A DNA stretch of 64,000 nt from Allonocardiopsis opalescens (GCF_003002095.1 NZ_PVZC01000006.1:372001-436000); one strand, 5' to 3'; shown: positions 17,640 through 26,733, counted from the first letter of the stretch. The notes: generated from the sequence alone by a model not told the origin. A program made the numbers and translations.

Positions 17640-17928
17640 GCGTCCCCCCACAGGTGGTGGCGGATCCGGCGGCCGGCCGGCGGCGTCCGGGTCCGCGGTT
17701 CGAGTGATGCTGCCACAGCGGCGGGCGCCCAGGGCCGCGGTGCGGGCCGACGATCCCAGGTCCCGCCGAACGCCTGGTGAAAGGCTGGCATTGGGCCCCC
17801 TTTCACCAAGTTCCGGTCGGCGCCGGGTCATGGCGCGGTAAGGCCGCGGCGCGGCGTTCCGGGTGGCGGCGCAGGTCGGCGGGGTGCGACGGCTGGACCG
17901 GTGGGCACCGGTGCCGCATGATGCGGGG

Positions 17929-18603
17929 GTGGACGCGAACGATCACAGCAGCTCCGGCACTCCCGGGCCCGGCCGCGGCGGCTCGCTGGTCCGCCCGCCG
18001 CGCCAGGAGCGCAGCCGCCAGTCGCTGCTGCGGCTGGTGCGCGCGGCCGAGCGCGTGCTGGACGAGTACGGCGTGGAGGGCCTGACCATGGCGTCGGTCG
18101 CCGCCGCCGCCGGGGTCTCCGTCGGCGGGATCTACCGCCGGTTCGCCGACAAGCGGGAGTTGCTGCGCGCGGTCCAGGACGACCGGCTGTGCACCCTGGA
18201 GGAGGAGCTGGTCGCCTCGATGCGCGCGGCCGAGCCGAGGCTCGAGGCCGTGGTGGCGGCGCTGGTGCGCCCGGCCGGCGACTGGCTGCGGCGGCACGCG
18301 GGCTCCGTCGGCTCCTTCTACCAGGCCGACCTGGCCGACCCCGACATGCGCCGCCGCACCGAGGAGAGCTACGCGCGGCTGCGCGGCGCCTTCCGGGACG
18401 GCCTGCTGGCCGACCGCGGGCGGATCGCGCACTCCGATCCGGAGCAGGCCGTCAGGATCGCCTTCGCGCTGGCCGCGAGCGCGCTGGTGCAGCGCTCCAA
18501 GGTCGGGGCGCTGCCGGCGCCCGACGACTCCTTGGACTGGGACCGGCTCTGCGAGGGGGTGGCGCACGCCTGCGTCAGCTACCTGCTCACCCCGCCCCCT
18601 TGA
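17929..18603 (+). CDS. TetR-family repressor, probable regulator of the adjacent P450
   Basis: 224 residues if started at GTG 17929; the ribosome site is weak, so the start is uncertain. The helix-turn-helix is LTMASVAAAAGVSVGGIYRRF at about residues 50-70 (KREL follows), then an all-helical ligand domain. It ends 62 bp before a cytochrome P450 gene in the same direction, and a perfect inverted repeat lies between them. A 13-bp palindrome (17914-17926, CCGCAT-G-ATGCGG) abuts the proposed start and could allow autoregulation. Ligand unknown. Confidence 0.85.
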   Translation: MDANDHSSSGTPGPGRGGSLVRPPRQERSRQSLLRLVRAAERVLDEYGVEGLTMASVAAAAGVSVGGIYRRFADKRELLRAVQDDRLCTLEEELVASMRAAEPRLEAVVAALVRPAGDWLRRHAGSVGSFYQADLADPDMRRRTEESYARLRGAFRDGLLADRGRIAHSDPEQAVRIAFALAASALVQRSKVGALPAPDDSLDWDRLCEGVAHACVSYLLTPPP

Positions 18604-18629
18604 CGGCGCGGAGCGGCGGGCGCATGCTG

Positions 18630-18651
18630 GATGCGAATCTATATTCGCATC
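18630..18651. promoter_or_regulatory. TetR-type operator in front of the P450 gene
   Basis: Perfect inverted repeat: GATGCGAAT, spacer CTAT, ATTCGCATC. It ends 2 bp before the AGGAG ribosome site of the P450 gene, and it is an AT-rich interruption of GC-rich DNA, so it probably overlaps the -10 region or transcription start. Assigning it to the adjacent TetR protein is inference from position. Confidence 0.75.
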
Positions 18652-18665
18652 TTAGGAGCCCTCCG

Positions 18666-19877
18666 ATGACGTCGTCACAGGACACCGTCGACCTGTTCGA
18701 CGCGGCATTCATCCGCGATCCCTACTCCGCGTTCCGCAAGGTCAAGGGCGAGGGATCGGTCTTTCCGTCCCGGATGGAGGGCGTCGGCACGGTCTGGGTG
18801 GTGGCCGGGTACGCCGAGGCGCGCGCCGCGCTCACCGATCCGCGCCTGGCCAAGGACGCCCGGCACGCCCGGGGCTCCTTTCGGGACTTGGAGGACCCCG
18901 CCGGCCAGGAGGACCCCGAGTTCGTGATGGGCCGGCACATGCTCAGCACCGACCCGCCCGACCACACCCGGCTGCGCAAGATCGTCAGCACCGCCTTCAC
19001 CCCGCGCAGAGTCGAGGCGCTGCGGCCCAGGATCGAGCAGATCAGCCGCGAGCTGCTGGACGCCCTCGACGGCCGCGACACCGCCGACCTGCTCGGCGCC
19101 TACGCCTTCCCGCTGCCCATCACGGTGATCTGCGAGCTGCTCGGCGTGCCCGACGGCGAGCGCGACTCCTTCCGCACCTGGTCCAACGACATCGTCTCCG
19201 ACGCCGACTTCGAGCGCTCCCGCGCGTCGGTGCGGGCCATCCTCGACTACTTCGGGGACCTGGTGGCGGTCAAGCGGAAGCGGCCGGGCGACGACCTGAT
19301 CAGCGCGCTGATCACGGCGACGGACGAGGGCGACCGGCTCAGCGAGCGCGAGCTGCTGTCCACGCTCTTCCTGCTGCTGATCGCCGGGCACGAGACGACG
19401 GTGAACCTGATCGGCAACGGCATGCTGGCCCTGCTCGGCCACCCCGACCAGCTGGCCGCGCTCCGCGCCGACCTGGAGCTGGTGCCGCAGGCCGTGGAGG
19501 AGTTCCTGCGCTTCGACGGGCCGGTGAACCTGGCGACGGCGCGCTTCACCACCGAGGAGGTCGAGCTGGCCGGCGCGCGGATCCCGGCCAACACGATGGT
19601 GCTGGTGGCGCTCTCGGCCGCCGACCACGACGACCGGCAGTTCGACGACGCCGGCCGCCTCGACATCACCCGCAGGCCCGGCGGCCACCTCGCCTTCGGC
19701 CACGGCATCCACTACTGCCTGGGCGCGCCGCTGGCCCGGCTGGAGGGACAGATCGCGATCCGCGACCTGCTGACCCGCTTCCCCGGACTCGCCCTCGACG
19801 CCTCGCACGCCGACCTGGAGTGGCAGTTCAGCACCCTGATCCGCGGCCTGAAGCGGCTGCCGGTGCGGCTGCGCTGA
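18666..19877 (+). CDS. Cytochrome P450 (CYP107-like, class I bacterial)
   Basis: 403 residues, ATG with AGGAG 7 nt upstream. Soluble haem monooxygenase. I-helix oxygen-activation motif AGHETT, K-helix ExxR in EEFLRF, and haem-cysteine signature FGHGIHYCLGAPLARLE with axial Cys. MLSTDPPDHTRLRKIVSTAFTPRRVEALRP is the usual C-helix region of CYP105/107-type proteins. No ferredoxin or reductase gene is adjacent, so redox partners must be supplied elsewhere. It is probably controlled by the upstream TetR protein through the palindrome at 18630. Substrate unknown. Confidence 0.93.
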   Translation: MTSSQDTVDLFDAAFIRDPYSAFRKVKGEGSVFPSRMEGVGTVWVVAGYAEARAALTDPRLAKDARHARGSFRDLEDPAGQEDPEFVMGRHMLSTDPPDHTRLRKIVSTAFTPRRVEALRPRIEQISRELLDALDGRDTADLLGAYAFPLPITVICELLGVPDGERDSFRTWSNDIVSDADFERSRASVRAILDYFGDLVAVKRKRPGDDLISALITATDEGDRLSERELLSTLFLLLIAGHETTVNLIGNGMLALLGHPDQLAALRADLELVPQAVEEFLRFDGPVNLATARFTTEEVELAGARIPANTMVLVALSAADHDDRQFDDAGRLDITRRPGGHLAFGHGIHYCLGAPLARLEGQIAIRDLLTRFPGLALDASHADLEWQFSTLIRGLKRLPVRLR

Positions 19878-19888
19878 GCCCGCCCGCC

Positions 19889-19923
19889 GCGGCCCGGCGC
19901 GCCCTACGGGGCGGCCGGGCCGC
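19889..19923. terminator. Bidirectional hairpin after the P450
   Basis: 10-bp stem GCGGCCCGGC / GCCGGGCCGC, with further pairing in the loop, between converging genes. Confidence 0.55.
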
Positions 19924-19927
19924 GCCG

Positions 19928-21808
19928 TCACTTGCTCAGCAGGTCGCGGACGTTCACCACCAGCAGCAGCACCACGGCGAGGAAGAGCGGGATCAGCAGC
20001 GCGACCCGCCAGTTCAGCATGAACGCGAAGACCACCCCGGCCAGCACCCCGGCGATGACGGCGAGGGTGGCCAGCGCGGTGAGGAAGCCGAGCAGCTTGC
20101 CGCGGGCGATCGCCTCGATGGCGGCGAAGGCCAGCACCACCCCGGCCAGGGTGGCCAGCGGCGTCGGCCCCGGCACCGCCAGGATGACCGCGAAGGCGAG
20201 GATGAGCAGCGGGGTGCTGAGCGCGGCCCAGATCCGCAGGAAGCGGGTGTAGCGCTGGTGGCCGACGGCATAGGGGACGTGCGGCGCCTTCAGGTGCGCC
20301 TGGGGCTCGCCGGCCGGCACGCCGCCGGGCACCGCCTCCAGCGCGGCGAGGTGCACGGCGCGCTCCTCGGCCAGGCCGGCGCGGTGCTCGTAGACGGCGG
20401 CCAGCGCCCGCTCGGCCGCGTCGACCTCGGCGCGCAGCTCGCGGCCGCGCTCGCGGGTGTGCGGATAGCGCTCCAGCGAGGCGGCCAGCGCCGACAGCCG
20501 GCGCACCTCCTCGCGCTTGCCGGCGATCTCCTTGTCGGCCTCGGCGACCTCCTGCTCCAGCCGCTCGACCTGGTTGGCCAGCGTGCGGCGGTCGGCGGCG
20601 GGGTCGGGCGCCACCTTCTGCAGCCCGGTCCAGCCCAGCGGGTCGCGCCAGGCGAAGCGGACCCGGCCGTCGCGCTCGTAGCGCGGCCCGGTGGGCGCCC
20701 GCTCACCGTCGAGCCAGTCGCGGGTGTCGCGGCCCCACAGGCCGCGGAAGCCCACCACCCACGGGGTGCTGTCGTCGATGACCACCGGGTGCCACGGGCG
20801 GTCGCCGCCGGGGCCGACGCGGCGGCCGTCGCCGCGCGCGTAGTCGACGAACGGGATGCCGATGCCGCGCCGCCCCGCGCCGGCGCGGCGGGTCCACGGG
20901 AACAGTCTCTCCTTGAGCCGCCGGCTGAAGGCGATCGCGCCGCGCAGCGAGGCGGGGTCGACCGCGATCAGGTAGTCGCCGGGCAGCACCTGCCCGGAGT
21001 GGGAGCCGGCGCCGACGAAGACCACGGGGTGCTCGCCCTCGCGGTGCAGATCGGGATCGTCCCAGCGGCGGCGGAGGTCGTCGCCGGTGTACTCGTGGGA
21101 GGAGATGCCCACCCACGCGGGCCGCGGCTCGCCGTCCTCGGCGGTGGCCAGGTAGACGGTGACCATCTCCCAGTCGGCCTCGTGGTCGTTGACCCCGCCG
21201 AAGGTGGAGCGCCAGTCGTTCATCGCGTAGAAGAACCAGTACTGGAGGACCACGTAGCCGCCGTCGCGGCTCACCCGGCCGTAGTAGGTGCAGTGCCCCT
21301 CGTCGAGCCGTTCGCGGTAGCGGGTGGCGGCGGCCGCGGCCAGGCCCACCGGCACCTTGCCGCGCACCAGCAGCGAGATGCGCATCAGCACGTCGAGCAC
21401 GCGGGTCATCAGGCCCACCGCGGCCAGCCGCCCGGTGCGGGCGATCATCGAGGTGGCCCGCCACTGCTGGGCCTCCTCGCGCAGTGTCGCCTTCTGCACG
21501 AAGCGCAGGTGCAGCCGGGTGCCGGGCCACTCGCCGCGTGCGCCGGCCAGCCGGTCGAGGGTGAGCTGTCCGGCCGGGACGACCTCTTCCTCGCCGCGGC
21601 CCGCGGTGTCGCGCCACAGGCTGCACTGCCGCACGTAGCCGTCGACGTCGGTGGGGAAGAAGCGCTCGCCCCTGGTGTAGGCGAGCACCGGCTCGAAGCG
21701 GCGGAGCAGCCACAGCTCCTCGCTCTCGGCCTCGGCCACCTCTGCCGACTGTCCCGGCCACACGGGAGTCGCCTTCCGGTAACCCACGGTGACGTCCGAT
21801 TCCGACAC
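19928..21808 (-). CDS. Large membrane protein with Vps62-like region, coiled coil and C-terminal TM segments
   Basis: 626 residues from GTG at 21808 (GGGGGAG close upstream; ATG at 21847 is possible). The middle (about 150-330) resembles Vps62-family proteins: YVVLQYWFFYAMNDWR, NDHEADWEMVTVYLA and WVGISSHEYTGDD. A central segment (about 425-515) is heptad-rich Glu/Arg coiled coil, followed by about five hydrophobic helices to the C-terminus. In eukaryotes Vps62 is vacuolar-sorting related; bacterial members have no assigned role. It lies alone between a P450 and an aromatic hydroxylase. Probably exposed in the cytoplasm and tethered to the membrane. Confidence 0.7.
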   Translation of the reverse strand: MSESDVTVGYRKATPVWPGQSAEVAEAESEELWLLRRFEPVLAYTRGERFFPTDVDGYVRQCSLWRDTAGRGEEEVVPAGQLTLDRLAGARGEWPGTRLHLRFVQKATLREEAQQWRATSMIARTGRLAAVGLMTRVLDVLMRISLLVRGKVPVGLAAAAATRYRERLDEGHCTYYGRVSRDGGYVVLQYWFFYAMNDWRSTFGGVNDHEADWEMVTVYLATAEDGEPRPAWVGISSHEYTGDDLRRRWDDPDLHREGEHPVVFVGAGSHSGQVLPGDYLIAVDPASLRGAIAFSRRLKERLFPWTRRAGAGRRGIGIPFVDYARGDGRRVGPGGDRPWHPVVIDDSTPWVVGFRGLWGRDTRDWLDGERAPTGPRYERDGRVRFAWRDPLGWTGLQKVAPDPAADRRTLANQVERLEQEVAEADKEIAGKREEVRRLSALAASLERYPHTRERGRELRAEVDAAERALAAVYEHRAGLAEERAVHLAALEAVPGGVPAGEPQAHLKAPHVPYAVGHQRYTRFLRIWAALSTPLLILAFAVILAVPGPTPLATLAGVVLAFAAIEAIARGKLLGFLTALATLAVIAGVLAGVVFAFMLNWRVALLIPLFLAVVLLLVVNVRDLLSK

Positions 21809-21965
21809 GTGCTCCCCCGGTCTCGCTGATCCACGCCGGCCGGGCACCAGCCTAGATCAGCACCCGCGCCGGAACGGATCCGAGCGTATCGGTGCGCAAC
21901 GGGCGCCGGGGACGCGTCGCGCCCGACCGGCGGCCGGGCGGCTCGGCCGGCCGCCGCGGCGGGGG

Positions 21966-23186
21966 TCAGCCGACTCCGGCGACCGCCGCGATCGGGGCCG
22001 GCATCGGCGGGCCGGCCTCGTGCGGCTCGGTGCCGTAGAGCCATTCGACGTAGCGGTGGTCGTGGACGTCGCGGGAGCGGAAGAGTTCGTCGCGCATCAG
22101 CATGGAGACGCCGTCGACGTGCCACATGTCGCCCCACAGCCGCGCGGTGCGCTGCAGCCGCGCGGTGCGCGGGGCGCGGACGTCCTGGTAGGCGCGGAGC
22201 GCGGCCGGGATGCCGTCGTCGCCGCCGCGGAGCGCGCCGGCCAGGCAGACGGCGTCCTCCAGTGCCTGGCACGCGCCCTGCGCGAGATACTGGAGCATCG
22301 GGTGGGCGGCGTCGCCGAGCAGGGCGATGCGGCCGTCGGTCCAGGTGCTGATGGGCTCGCGGTCCTCCATCGCCCAGCGGCGGTCGCGCCACAGGGTGGT
22401 CAGGCCCTCGCGGATGTGCGGAACGGCGGAGGCGAACGCGGCGTCGAGTTCCTCGGGGGTGCCCCACTCCGCCTCGCCGGCGGCGTAGCCCGGGCTGCGG
22501 AAGACCGCGACCTGGTTGTAGAGGGTGCCGGAGCGCAGCGGATAGTGCACGTAGTGGATGCCGGGGCCGATCCACAGCACGACGTCGGTGGGGTGGAGGT
22601 GGTCGTGGGCCTGCTCGGCCGGGATGGTGCCCCGGTAGGCGACGTAGCCGGAGCCGACGGGCTCATCGGCGCTGAACCGGCGCCGGATCTGCGAGCGCAC
22701 GCCGTCGGCGGCGACCACGGCGGCGCCGCGGCGGGTGGAGCCGTCGGCGAGGGTGACCTGGCCGGCCTCGTCGAGATTGTCGACGCCGGTGACGTGGGCG
22801 CTGGTGTGCAGTTCGACGCCGGCCCGGCGGCAGGCTTCCAGCAGGATGCCGAGGAGGTCGCCGCGGTGCACGACCACGTAGGGTCCGCCGTAGCGCTTCT
22901 CGAAGTCGGCGTCCAGCGGCAGCGAGGTCAGCTCCTCGCCGCTGACGGCGCTCCGGAACACGAGTCTTCGCGGCTGCACGCCGGCGGATATGACCTCGTC
23001 CAGGACGCCGAGGTGTTCGAGCAGGCGGGTGGCGTTGGGCGCCAGCTGCAGCCCGGCGCCGATCTCGCCGAACTCCGCGGCCCGCTCCAGCACGCGTGCG
23101 CGCCGTCCGGTCCTGGTCAGCGCCAGGGCGGTGGCGAGCCCCCCGATCCCGCCGCCTACGATCAGGATCTCGTCAGCCGAGGTCAT
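21966..23186 (-). CDS. FAD-dependent aromatic hydroxylase, probable 3-hydroxybenzoate 6-hydroxylase
   Basis: 406 residues, ATG at 23186 with GGAAGGGGA upstream. Group A flavoprotein monooxygenase: GxGxxG motif LIVGGGIGGLATALAL, the DG motif VVAADGVRSQIRR, and the GD motif RIALLGDAAHPMLQYLAQGACQALEDA. This GD-loop form is typical of 3-hydroxybenzoate 6-hydroxylase and salicylate 1-hydroxylase. The neighbouring gentisate dioxygenase favours the former, NADH-dependent conversion of 3-hydroxybenzoate to gentisate. Divergent from a MarR gene, with half-sites of a shared operator inside its promoter. Confidence 0.85.
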   Translation of the reverse strand: MTSADEILIVGGGIGGLATALALTRTGRRARVLERAAEFGEIGAGLQLAPNATRLLEHLGVLDEVISAGVQPRRLVFRSAVSGEELTSLPLDADFEKRYGGPYVVVHRGDLLGILLEACRRAGVELHTSAHVTGVDNLDEAGQVTLADGSTRRGAAVVAADGVRSQIRRRFSADEPVGSGYVAYRGTIPAEQAHDHLHPTDVVLWIGPGIHYVHYPLRSGTLYNQVAVFRSPGYAAGEAEWGTPEELDAAFASAVPHIREGLTTLWRDRRWAMEDREPISTWTDGRIALLGDAAHPMLQYLAQGACQALEDAVCLAGALRGGDDGIPAALRAYQDVRAPRTARLQRTARLWGDMWHVDGVSMLMRDELFRSRDVHDHRYVEWLYGTEPHEAGPPMPAPIAAVAGVG

Positions 23187-23269
23187 AACGCCGTCCCCTT
23201 CCGATATGGGCGGGAGGCCCGATTTGAGACAGAGATCCACTTTGTATACGTAAGATCCCTGAGGTGAGG

Positions 23270-23298
23270 ATGCTACGAGAGTGACACCTGACCGTCAA
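23270..23298 (-). promoter_or_regulatory. Promoter of the hydroxylase gene
   Basis: On the minus strand, -35 TTGACG (23293-23298), exactly 17 bp, then -10 TAGCAT (23270-23275). GTGACAC (23281-23287) lies in the spacer, so a bound repressor would occlude RNA polymerase. Confidence 0.7.
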
Positions 23299-23334
23299 CC
23301 GGTCCAGACGGGGCAATAGGGACAGAAGTGTCAC
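23281..23334. promoter_or_regulatory. Inverted half-sites GTGACAC ... GTGTCAC
   Basis: Two 7-bp inverted half-sites at 23281-23287 and 23328-23334, 40 bp apart, one in each direction of the divergent hydroxylase/MarR region. Binding by the adjacent MarR protein is inferred. Confidence 0.5.
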
Positions 23335-23382
23335 CGGGTACGGCTAGTGTTCGGCCCGGGACAGAAAGGCTGGCGTGCAGTG

Positions 23383-23838
23383 ATGCGTGACGTACCGACC
23401 ATGACCGAGCGAGACGAGTGGCTCGACCTCGACAACGCCCCCGGGCACCTGATCCGGCGGGTGCAGCAGCTCCACAACCTGCTCTGGAGCCTGCACGTCT
23501 CCAGTACCCACACTCCTGTGCAGTTCGCCACACTCAACGCGCTGTCGAGATCGGGCCCGATGGACCAGGTCACCCTGGCGGCCCGCGTGCACACCGACCC
23601 CTCGACCACCACCGAGCTGGTCAACCGCATGTACGTCCAGGGCCTGATCGAGCGCACCCGCAGCACCACCGACGGCCGCCGCAAGGTGCTCTCGCTCACC
23701 GAGCAGGGCCGCGAGATCCTGCGCGAGCTGCTGCCCAAGGTGCGCCGGCTCCAGCCCCTGCTGGAGCGCTCCCTGTCCGCCGACGAGAGCGAGCAGCTGC
23801 ACGGCCTGCTGCGCAAGCTGCTCGAAGGGCGCGCCTGA
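23383..23838 (+). CDS. MarR-family regulator of the hydroxybenzoate locus
   Basis: 151 residues from ATG 23383 (AAAGG upstream; an adjacent GTG or an ATG at 23401 are possible). Winged helix: QFATLNALSRSGPMDQVTLAARVHTDPSTTTELVNRMYVQGLIERTRSTTDGRRKVLSLTEQG contains recognition helix and wing (read in parts at about 48-110). MarR proteins typically sense phenolic or benzoate ligands. Divergent placement beside the hydroxylase suggests repression relieved by 3-hydroxybenzoate or gentisate. Confidence 0.88.
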   Translation: MRDVPTMTERDEWLDLDNAPGHLIRRVQQLHNLLWSLHVSSTHTPVQFATLNALSRSGPMDQVTLAARVHTDPSTTTELVNRMYVQGLIERTRSTTDGRRKVLSLTEQGREILRELLPKVRRLQPLLERSLSADESEQLHGLLRKLLEGRA

Positions 23839-23869
23839 GCCCTCCGCCCCGTCCCCTCCCTCGCCCATG

Positions 23870-23897
23870 CCGGTCGGCGCCCCCCGCCGCCGACCGG
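23870..23897. terminator. Hairpin between MarR and IclR genes
   Basis: 10-bp perfect stem CCGGTCGGCG / CGCCGACCGG with 8-nt loop, between the ends of convergent genes. Confidence 0.6.
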
Positions 23898-23938
23898 TGC
23901 CGCCCCCGCCCTCCCCGTCCCGCCCCGGGCGCGCGCCG

Positions 23939-24697
23939 TCAGGAAGCCGGCGGCTCCGCCCGCAGCGGGCCCAGTGCCGCCAGCAGCCGCTCGGCCAGCT
24001 CGCCGCCCCGTCCCCGCGGGCAGCGCACCGTCGGCGCCGCCACGGCGACGGCCGCCACCGGGCGGCCGCCCGGATCGCGCAGGCAGGCCCCCACCGCGGT
24101 GACCCCGCGCTCGCTCTCGCCGGTGTTGACGGCGTAGCCGCGGCGGCGCACCCGGGCCAGTTCGGCGGTCAGCCGCGACAGGTCCACCGAGGGGGCGGTG
24201 AAGCCGCCGCCCTGCGGATACAGGGCCCGCAGCTGCTCGGTGGTCCGCTCGGCCAGCAGCGCCTTGCCGCCCGAGGTGATGTGCGCGGGCAGCACCATCC
24301 CCACCCGCGAGCCCACCCGCAGCACGTGCCCGGCCTCCACGCAGTCGATGAAGCGGACGCCGTTGCCCTCCAGCCGCATCAGGTGCACCGTCTCGCCGGT
24401 CTCGCGCCCCAGTTCGGCCAGGGCCGGCCGCACCAGCGCGCGCAGGTCGGGCCGGGACGGGGCCGCGGCGCCCGGCCCGCTCAGCGCCGGGCCCGGCCGG
24501 TAGGCGCGGTCGACGTCCTGGCCGGCGAAGCCCTGCTCGCGCAGGGTGGCGAGCAGGCGGTGCGCGGTGGAGCGCGCCACCCCCAGCTCACGCGCGGCCT
24601 CGGCCACCCGCAGCCGGCCGCGCTCGCGCAGCAGCACCAGCAGCCGCAGCGCGTTCTCGACCGAGCCGAGCCGCCCGGCGCCCGCCGTGTCCCTCAT
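23939..24697 (-). CDS. IclR-family regulator of gentisate catabolism
   Basis: 252 residues. N-terminal winged helix (SVENALRLLVLLRERGRLRV; VARSTAHRLLATLREQGF, about 12-65) and the C-terminal IclR effector domain (HITSGGKALLAERTTEQLRALYP; GYAVNTGESERGVTAVGACLRD; AVAVAAPTVR). Divergent from the gentisate dioxygenase operon with a 108-bp gap. In Corynebacterium the IclR-type GenR controls gentisate genes, so an equivalent function is likely. The C-terminus is slightly Ala/Pro-rich. Confidence 0.88.
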   Translation of the reverse strand: MRDTAGAGRLGSVENALRLLVLLRERGRLRVAEAARELGVARSTAHRLLATLREQGFAGQDVDRAYRPGPALSGPGAAAPSRPDLRALVRPALAELGRETGETVHLMRLEGNGVRFIDCVEAGHVLRVGSRVGMVLPAHITSGGKALLAERTTEQLRALYPQGGGFTAPSVDLSRLTAELARVRRRGYAVNTGESERGVTAVGACLRDPGGRPVAAVAVAAPTVRCPRGRGGELAERLLAALGPLRAEPPAS

Positions 24698-24805
24698 AGC
24701 GGAATCCTACGCCGCCCCCTTCACCCGGCACCGCGCCATGGACCAGGCTCGGAGGCGGTCCCGCCCCCCGAGGACCAACGACGCCTGACGCGAGGAGGCA
24801 CGACC

Positions 24806-25900
24806 GTGGCGAGCGGCGAAGCGCCCCAGCCCGTGGACGACCCGGAGCTGGAGCGGCTGTACAAGGACTTCGACACCGCCGGACTGCTGCCGCTGTGGAC
24901 GCAGCGGGCGGACCTGATGCCGACCGTCCCGGCGCCGCGCGCGCTGCCGCACGTGTGGCACTGGCGCGACATCCACCCGCTGGCCGTGCGCTCGGGTGAG
25001 CTGGTGCCGGTCGGCCGCGGCGGCGAGCGGCGGGCCATCGCGCTCGCCAACCCCGGCCTGCCCGGCCTGCCCTACACCACCCCGACGCTGTGGACCGCGG
25101 TGCAGTACCTCGGCCCCAGGGAGGTCGCGCCCGCGCACCGCCACGCCCAGGGCGCGTTCCGGTTCATCCTGGAGGGCGAGGGCGTGTGGACGCTGGTCAA
25201 CGGCGACCCGGTGGCGATGCACCGCGGTGACCTGCTGCTCACCCCCGGCTATGCCTGGCACGAGCACCACAACACCGCCGACGCGCCGATGGTGTGGCTG
25301 GACGGCCTCGACATCCCGCTGGTGGCCCAGCTCGACGCCGGGTTCTTCGAGTTCGGCCCGGACGAGATCAGCGACCGGTCCACTCCCGAGCGCTCCCGCG
25401 CCGAGCGGCTCTGGGGCCACCCCGGGCTGCGCCCGCTGGCGGCCACCGGGCGGCAGGACCCGCCCAACTCCCCGCTGGCCGCCTACCGCTGGGCGCACAC
25501 CGACGCCGCGCTCACCGCGCAGTTGGAGCTGGAGGACGAGGGCCACGCCGCCACCGTCGAGCCCGGCCACGCCGGGATCCGGTTCACCAACCCCGCGACC
25601 GGCCGCGACGCGCTGCCCACTCTGCGCACCGAGATGCACCGGCTGCGCCCCGGCGCCGCCACCGCCCGGCGCCGCACCGTCGGCTCGCAGGTCTGGCAGG
25701 TGTTCACCGGCACCGGCTCCGTCGAGCTGGCCGACCGGCGCTTCGAGGTCGGCCCCGGCGACCTCGTGGCGGTGCCGTCGTGGTGCCCGCTACGCTGGCA
25801 CGCCGACACCGGCCTCGACCTGTTCACCTTCAACGACGCGCAGGTCTACGAGGGCCTGAACCTGGCCCGTACCGCCACCGACGAGGAGGGCACCGCGTGA
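24806..25900 (+). CDS. Gentisate 1,2-dioxygenase
   Basis: 364 residues from GTG 24806, 7 nt after GAGGAGG; the longer open frame upstream is antisense to iclR. Bicupin ring-cleavage enzyme converting gentisate to maleylpyruvate with Fe(II) and O2. The N-terminal cupin carries the metal-binding HRHAQGAFRFILEGEG and the later histidine in GYAWHEHHN. The second cupin (from about 245) is degenerate. WTAVQYLGPREVAPAHRH is characteristic of the family. It is the first gene of a three-gene operon whose downstream start codons overlap the preceding stop codons. Confidence 0.95.
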   Translation: MASGEAPQPVDDPELERLYKDFDTAGLLPLWTQRADLMPTVPAPRALPHVWHWRDIHPLAVRSGELVPVGRGGERRAIALANPGLPGLPYTTPTLWTAVQYLGPREVAPAHRHAQGAFRFILEGEGVWTLVNGDPVAMHRGDLLLTPGYAWHEHHNTADAPMVWLDGLDIPLVAQLDAGFFEFGPDEISDRSTPERSRAERLWGHPGLRPLAATGRQDPPNSPLAAYRWAHTDAALTAQLELEDEGHAATVEPGHAGIRFTNPATGRDALPTLRTEMHRLRPGAATARRRTVGSQVWQVFTGTGSVELADRRFEVGPGDLVAVPSWCPLRWHADTGLDLFTFNDAQVYEGLNLARTATDEEGTA

Positions 25901-26733
25901 GGCTCGCCACCATCCGAACCCCGGACGGCACCAGCGCGGCGCGCGTCTCGGCCGACGGCTCGACCCTGGTCGAGCTGCCCGCCGCCGACGTCGGCGCCGT
26001 GCTGGCCCGGCCGGACTGGCCCGCGTGGGCCGCCGCCCAGGGCGGGCGCGAGCACGACGCGGCCACCGCCGACCACGCCCCGCTGGTGCCCAGGCCCGAG
26101 AAGATCATCTGCGTCGGGCTGAACTACCGGGCGCACATCCTGGAGATGGGCCGGGAGCTGCCTGACTTCCCGACCCTGTTCGCCAAGTACGCCCCGGCCC
26201 TGATCGGCGCCGAGGACGACATCGAGCTGCCCGCGGTGTCGGAGGCGGTCGACTGGGAGGCCGAGCTGGCGGTCGTGGTCGGCCGGCCGGTGGAGCGGGC
26301 CGACCCCGCGGCCGCCGCGGCGGCGATCGGCGGCTACACCGTGCTGAACGACGTCACCGCACGCGACTGGCAGTACCGCACCAAGCAGTGGCTCCAGGGC
26401 AAGACCTTCGCCCGCACCACCCCGCTCGGCCCCTACCTGGTCACCCCCGACGACCCCGCGGTCGACCCGGCCGGCCACACCATCACCAGCGAGGTGAACG
26501 GCGTCGAGAAGCAGCGGTCGACAACCGGCGACCTGCTGTTCGACCCGGTGCGCCTGGTGTCCTACATCTCGGCGATCCTGCCGCTGTCGCCCGGCGACGT
26601 GATCGCCACCGGCACGCCCGGCGGCGTCGGCCACGCCCGCAGCCCCCGCGAGTACCTGGCCGACGGCGACACCCTGGTCACCCGGATCGAGGGCATCGGC
26701 GAGTGCCGCAACCCGTGCCGGGCCGCGAAGTGA
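25897..26733 (+). CDS. Fumarylacetoacetase-family hydrolase, probable fumarylpyruvate hydrolase
   Basis: 278 residues. Start GTG overlaps the dioxygenase stop (GTGA). FAH-fold metal-dependent hydrolase: KIICVGLNYRAHILEMG, the metal ligands in VDWEAELAVVVGR (E, E) and YTVLNDVTARDWQ (D), and the substrate loop ATGTPGGVGHARSP. In this operon it should split fumarylpyruvate to fumarate and pyruvate, the last step of the gentisate pathway. Confidence 0.9.
   Translation: MRLATIRTPDGTSAARVSADGSTLVELPAADVGAVLARPDWPAWAAAQGGREHDAATADHAPLVPRPEKIICVGLNYRAHILEMGRELPDFPTLFAKYAPALIGAEDDIELPAVSEAVDWEAELAVVVGRPVERADPAAAAAAIGGYTVLNDVTARDWQYRTKQWLQGKTFARTTPLGPYLVTPDDPAVDPAGHTITSEVNGVEKQRSTTGDLLFDPVRLVSYISAILPLSPGDVIATGTPGGVGHARSPREYLADGDTLVTRIEGIGECRNPCRAAK

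Noticed and set aside
23336-23341. GGGTAC before marR as another sigma-B-like promoter
   Set aside because: No GNNT element at 14-16 bp upstream.
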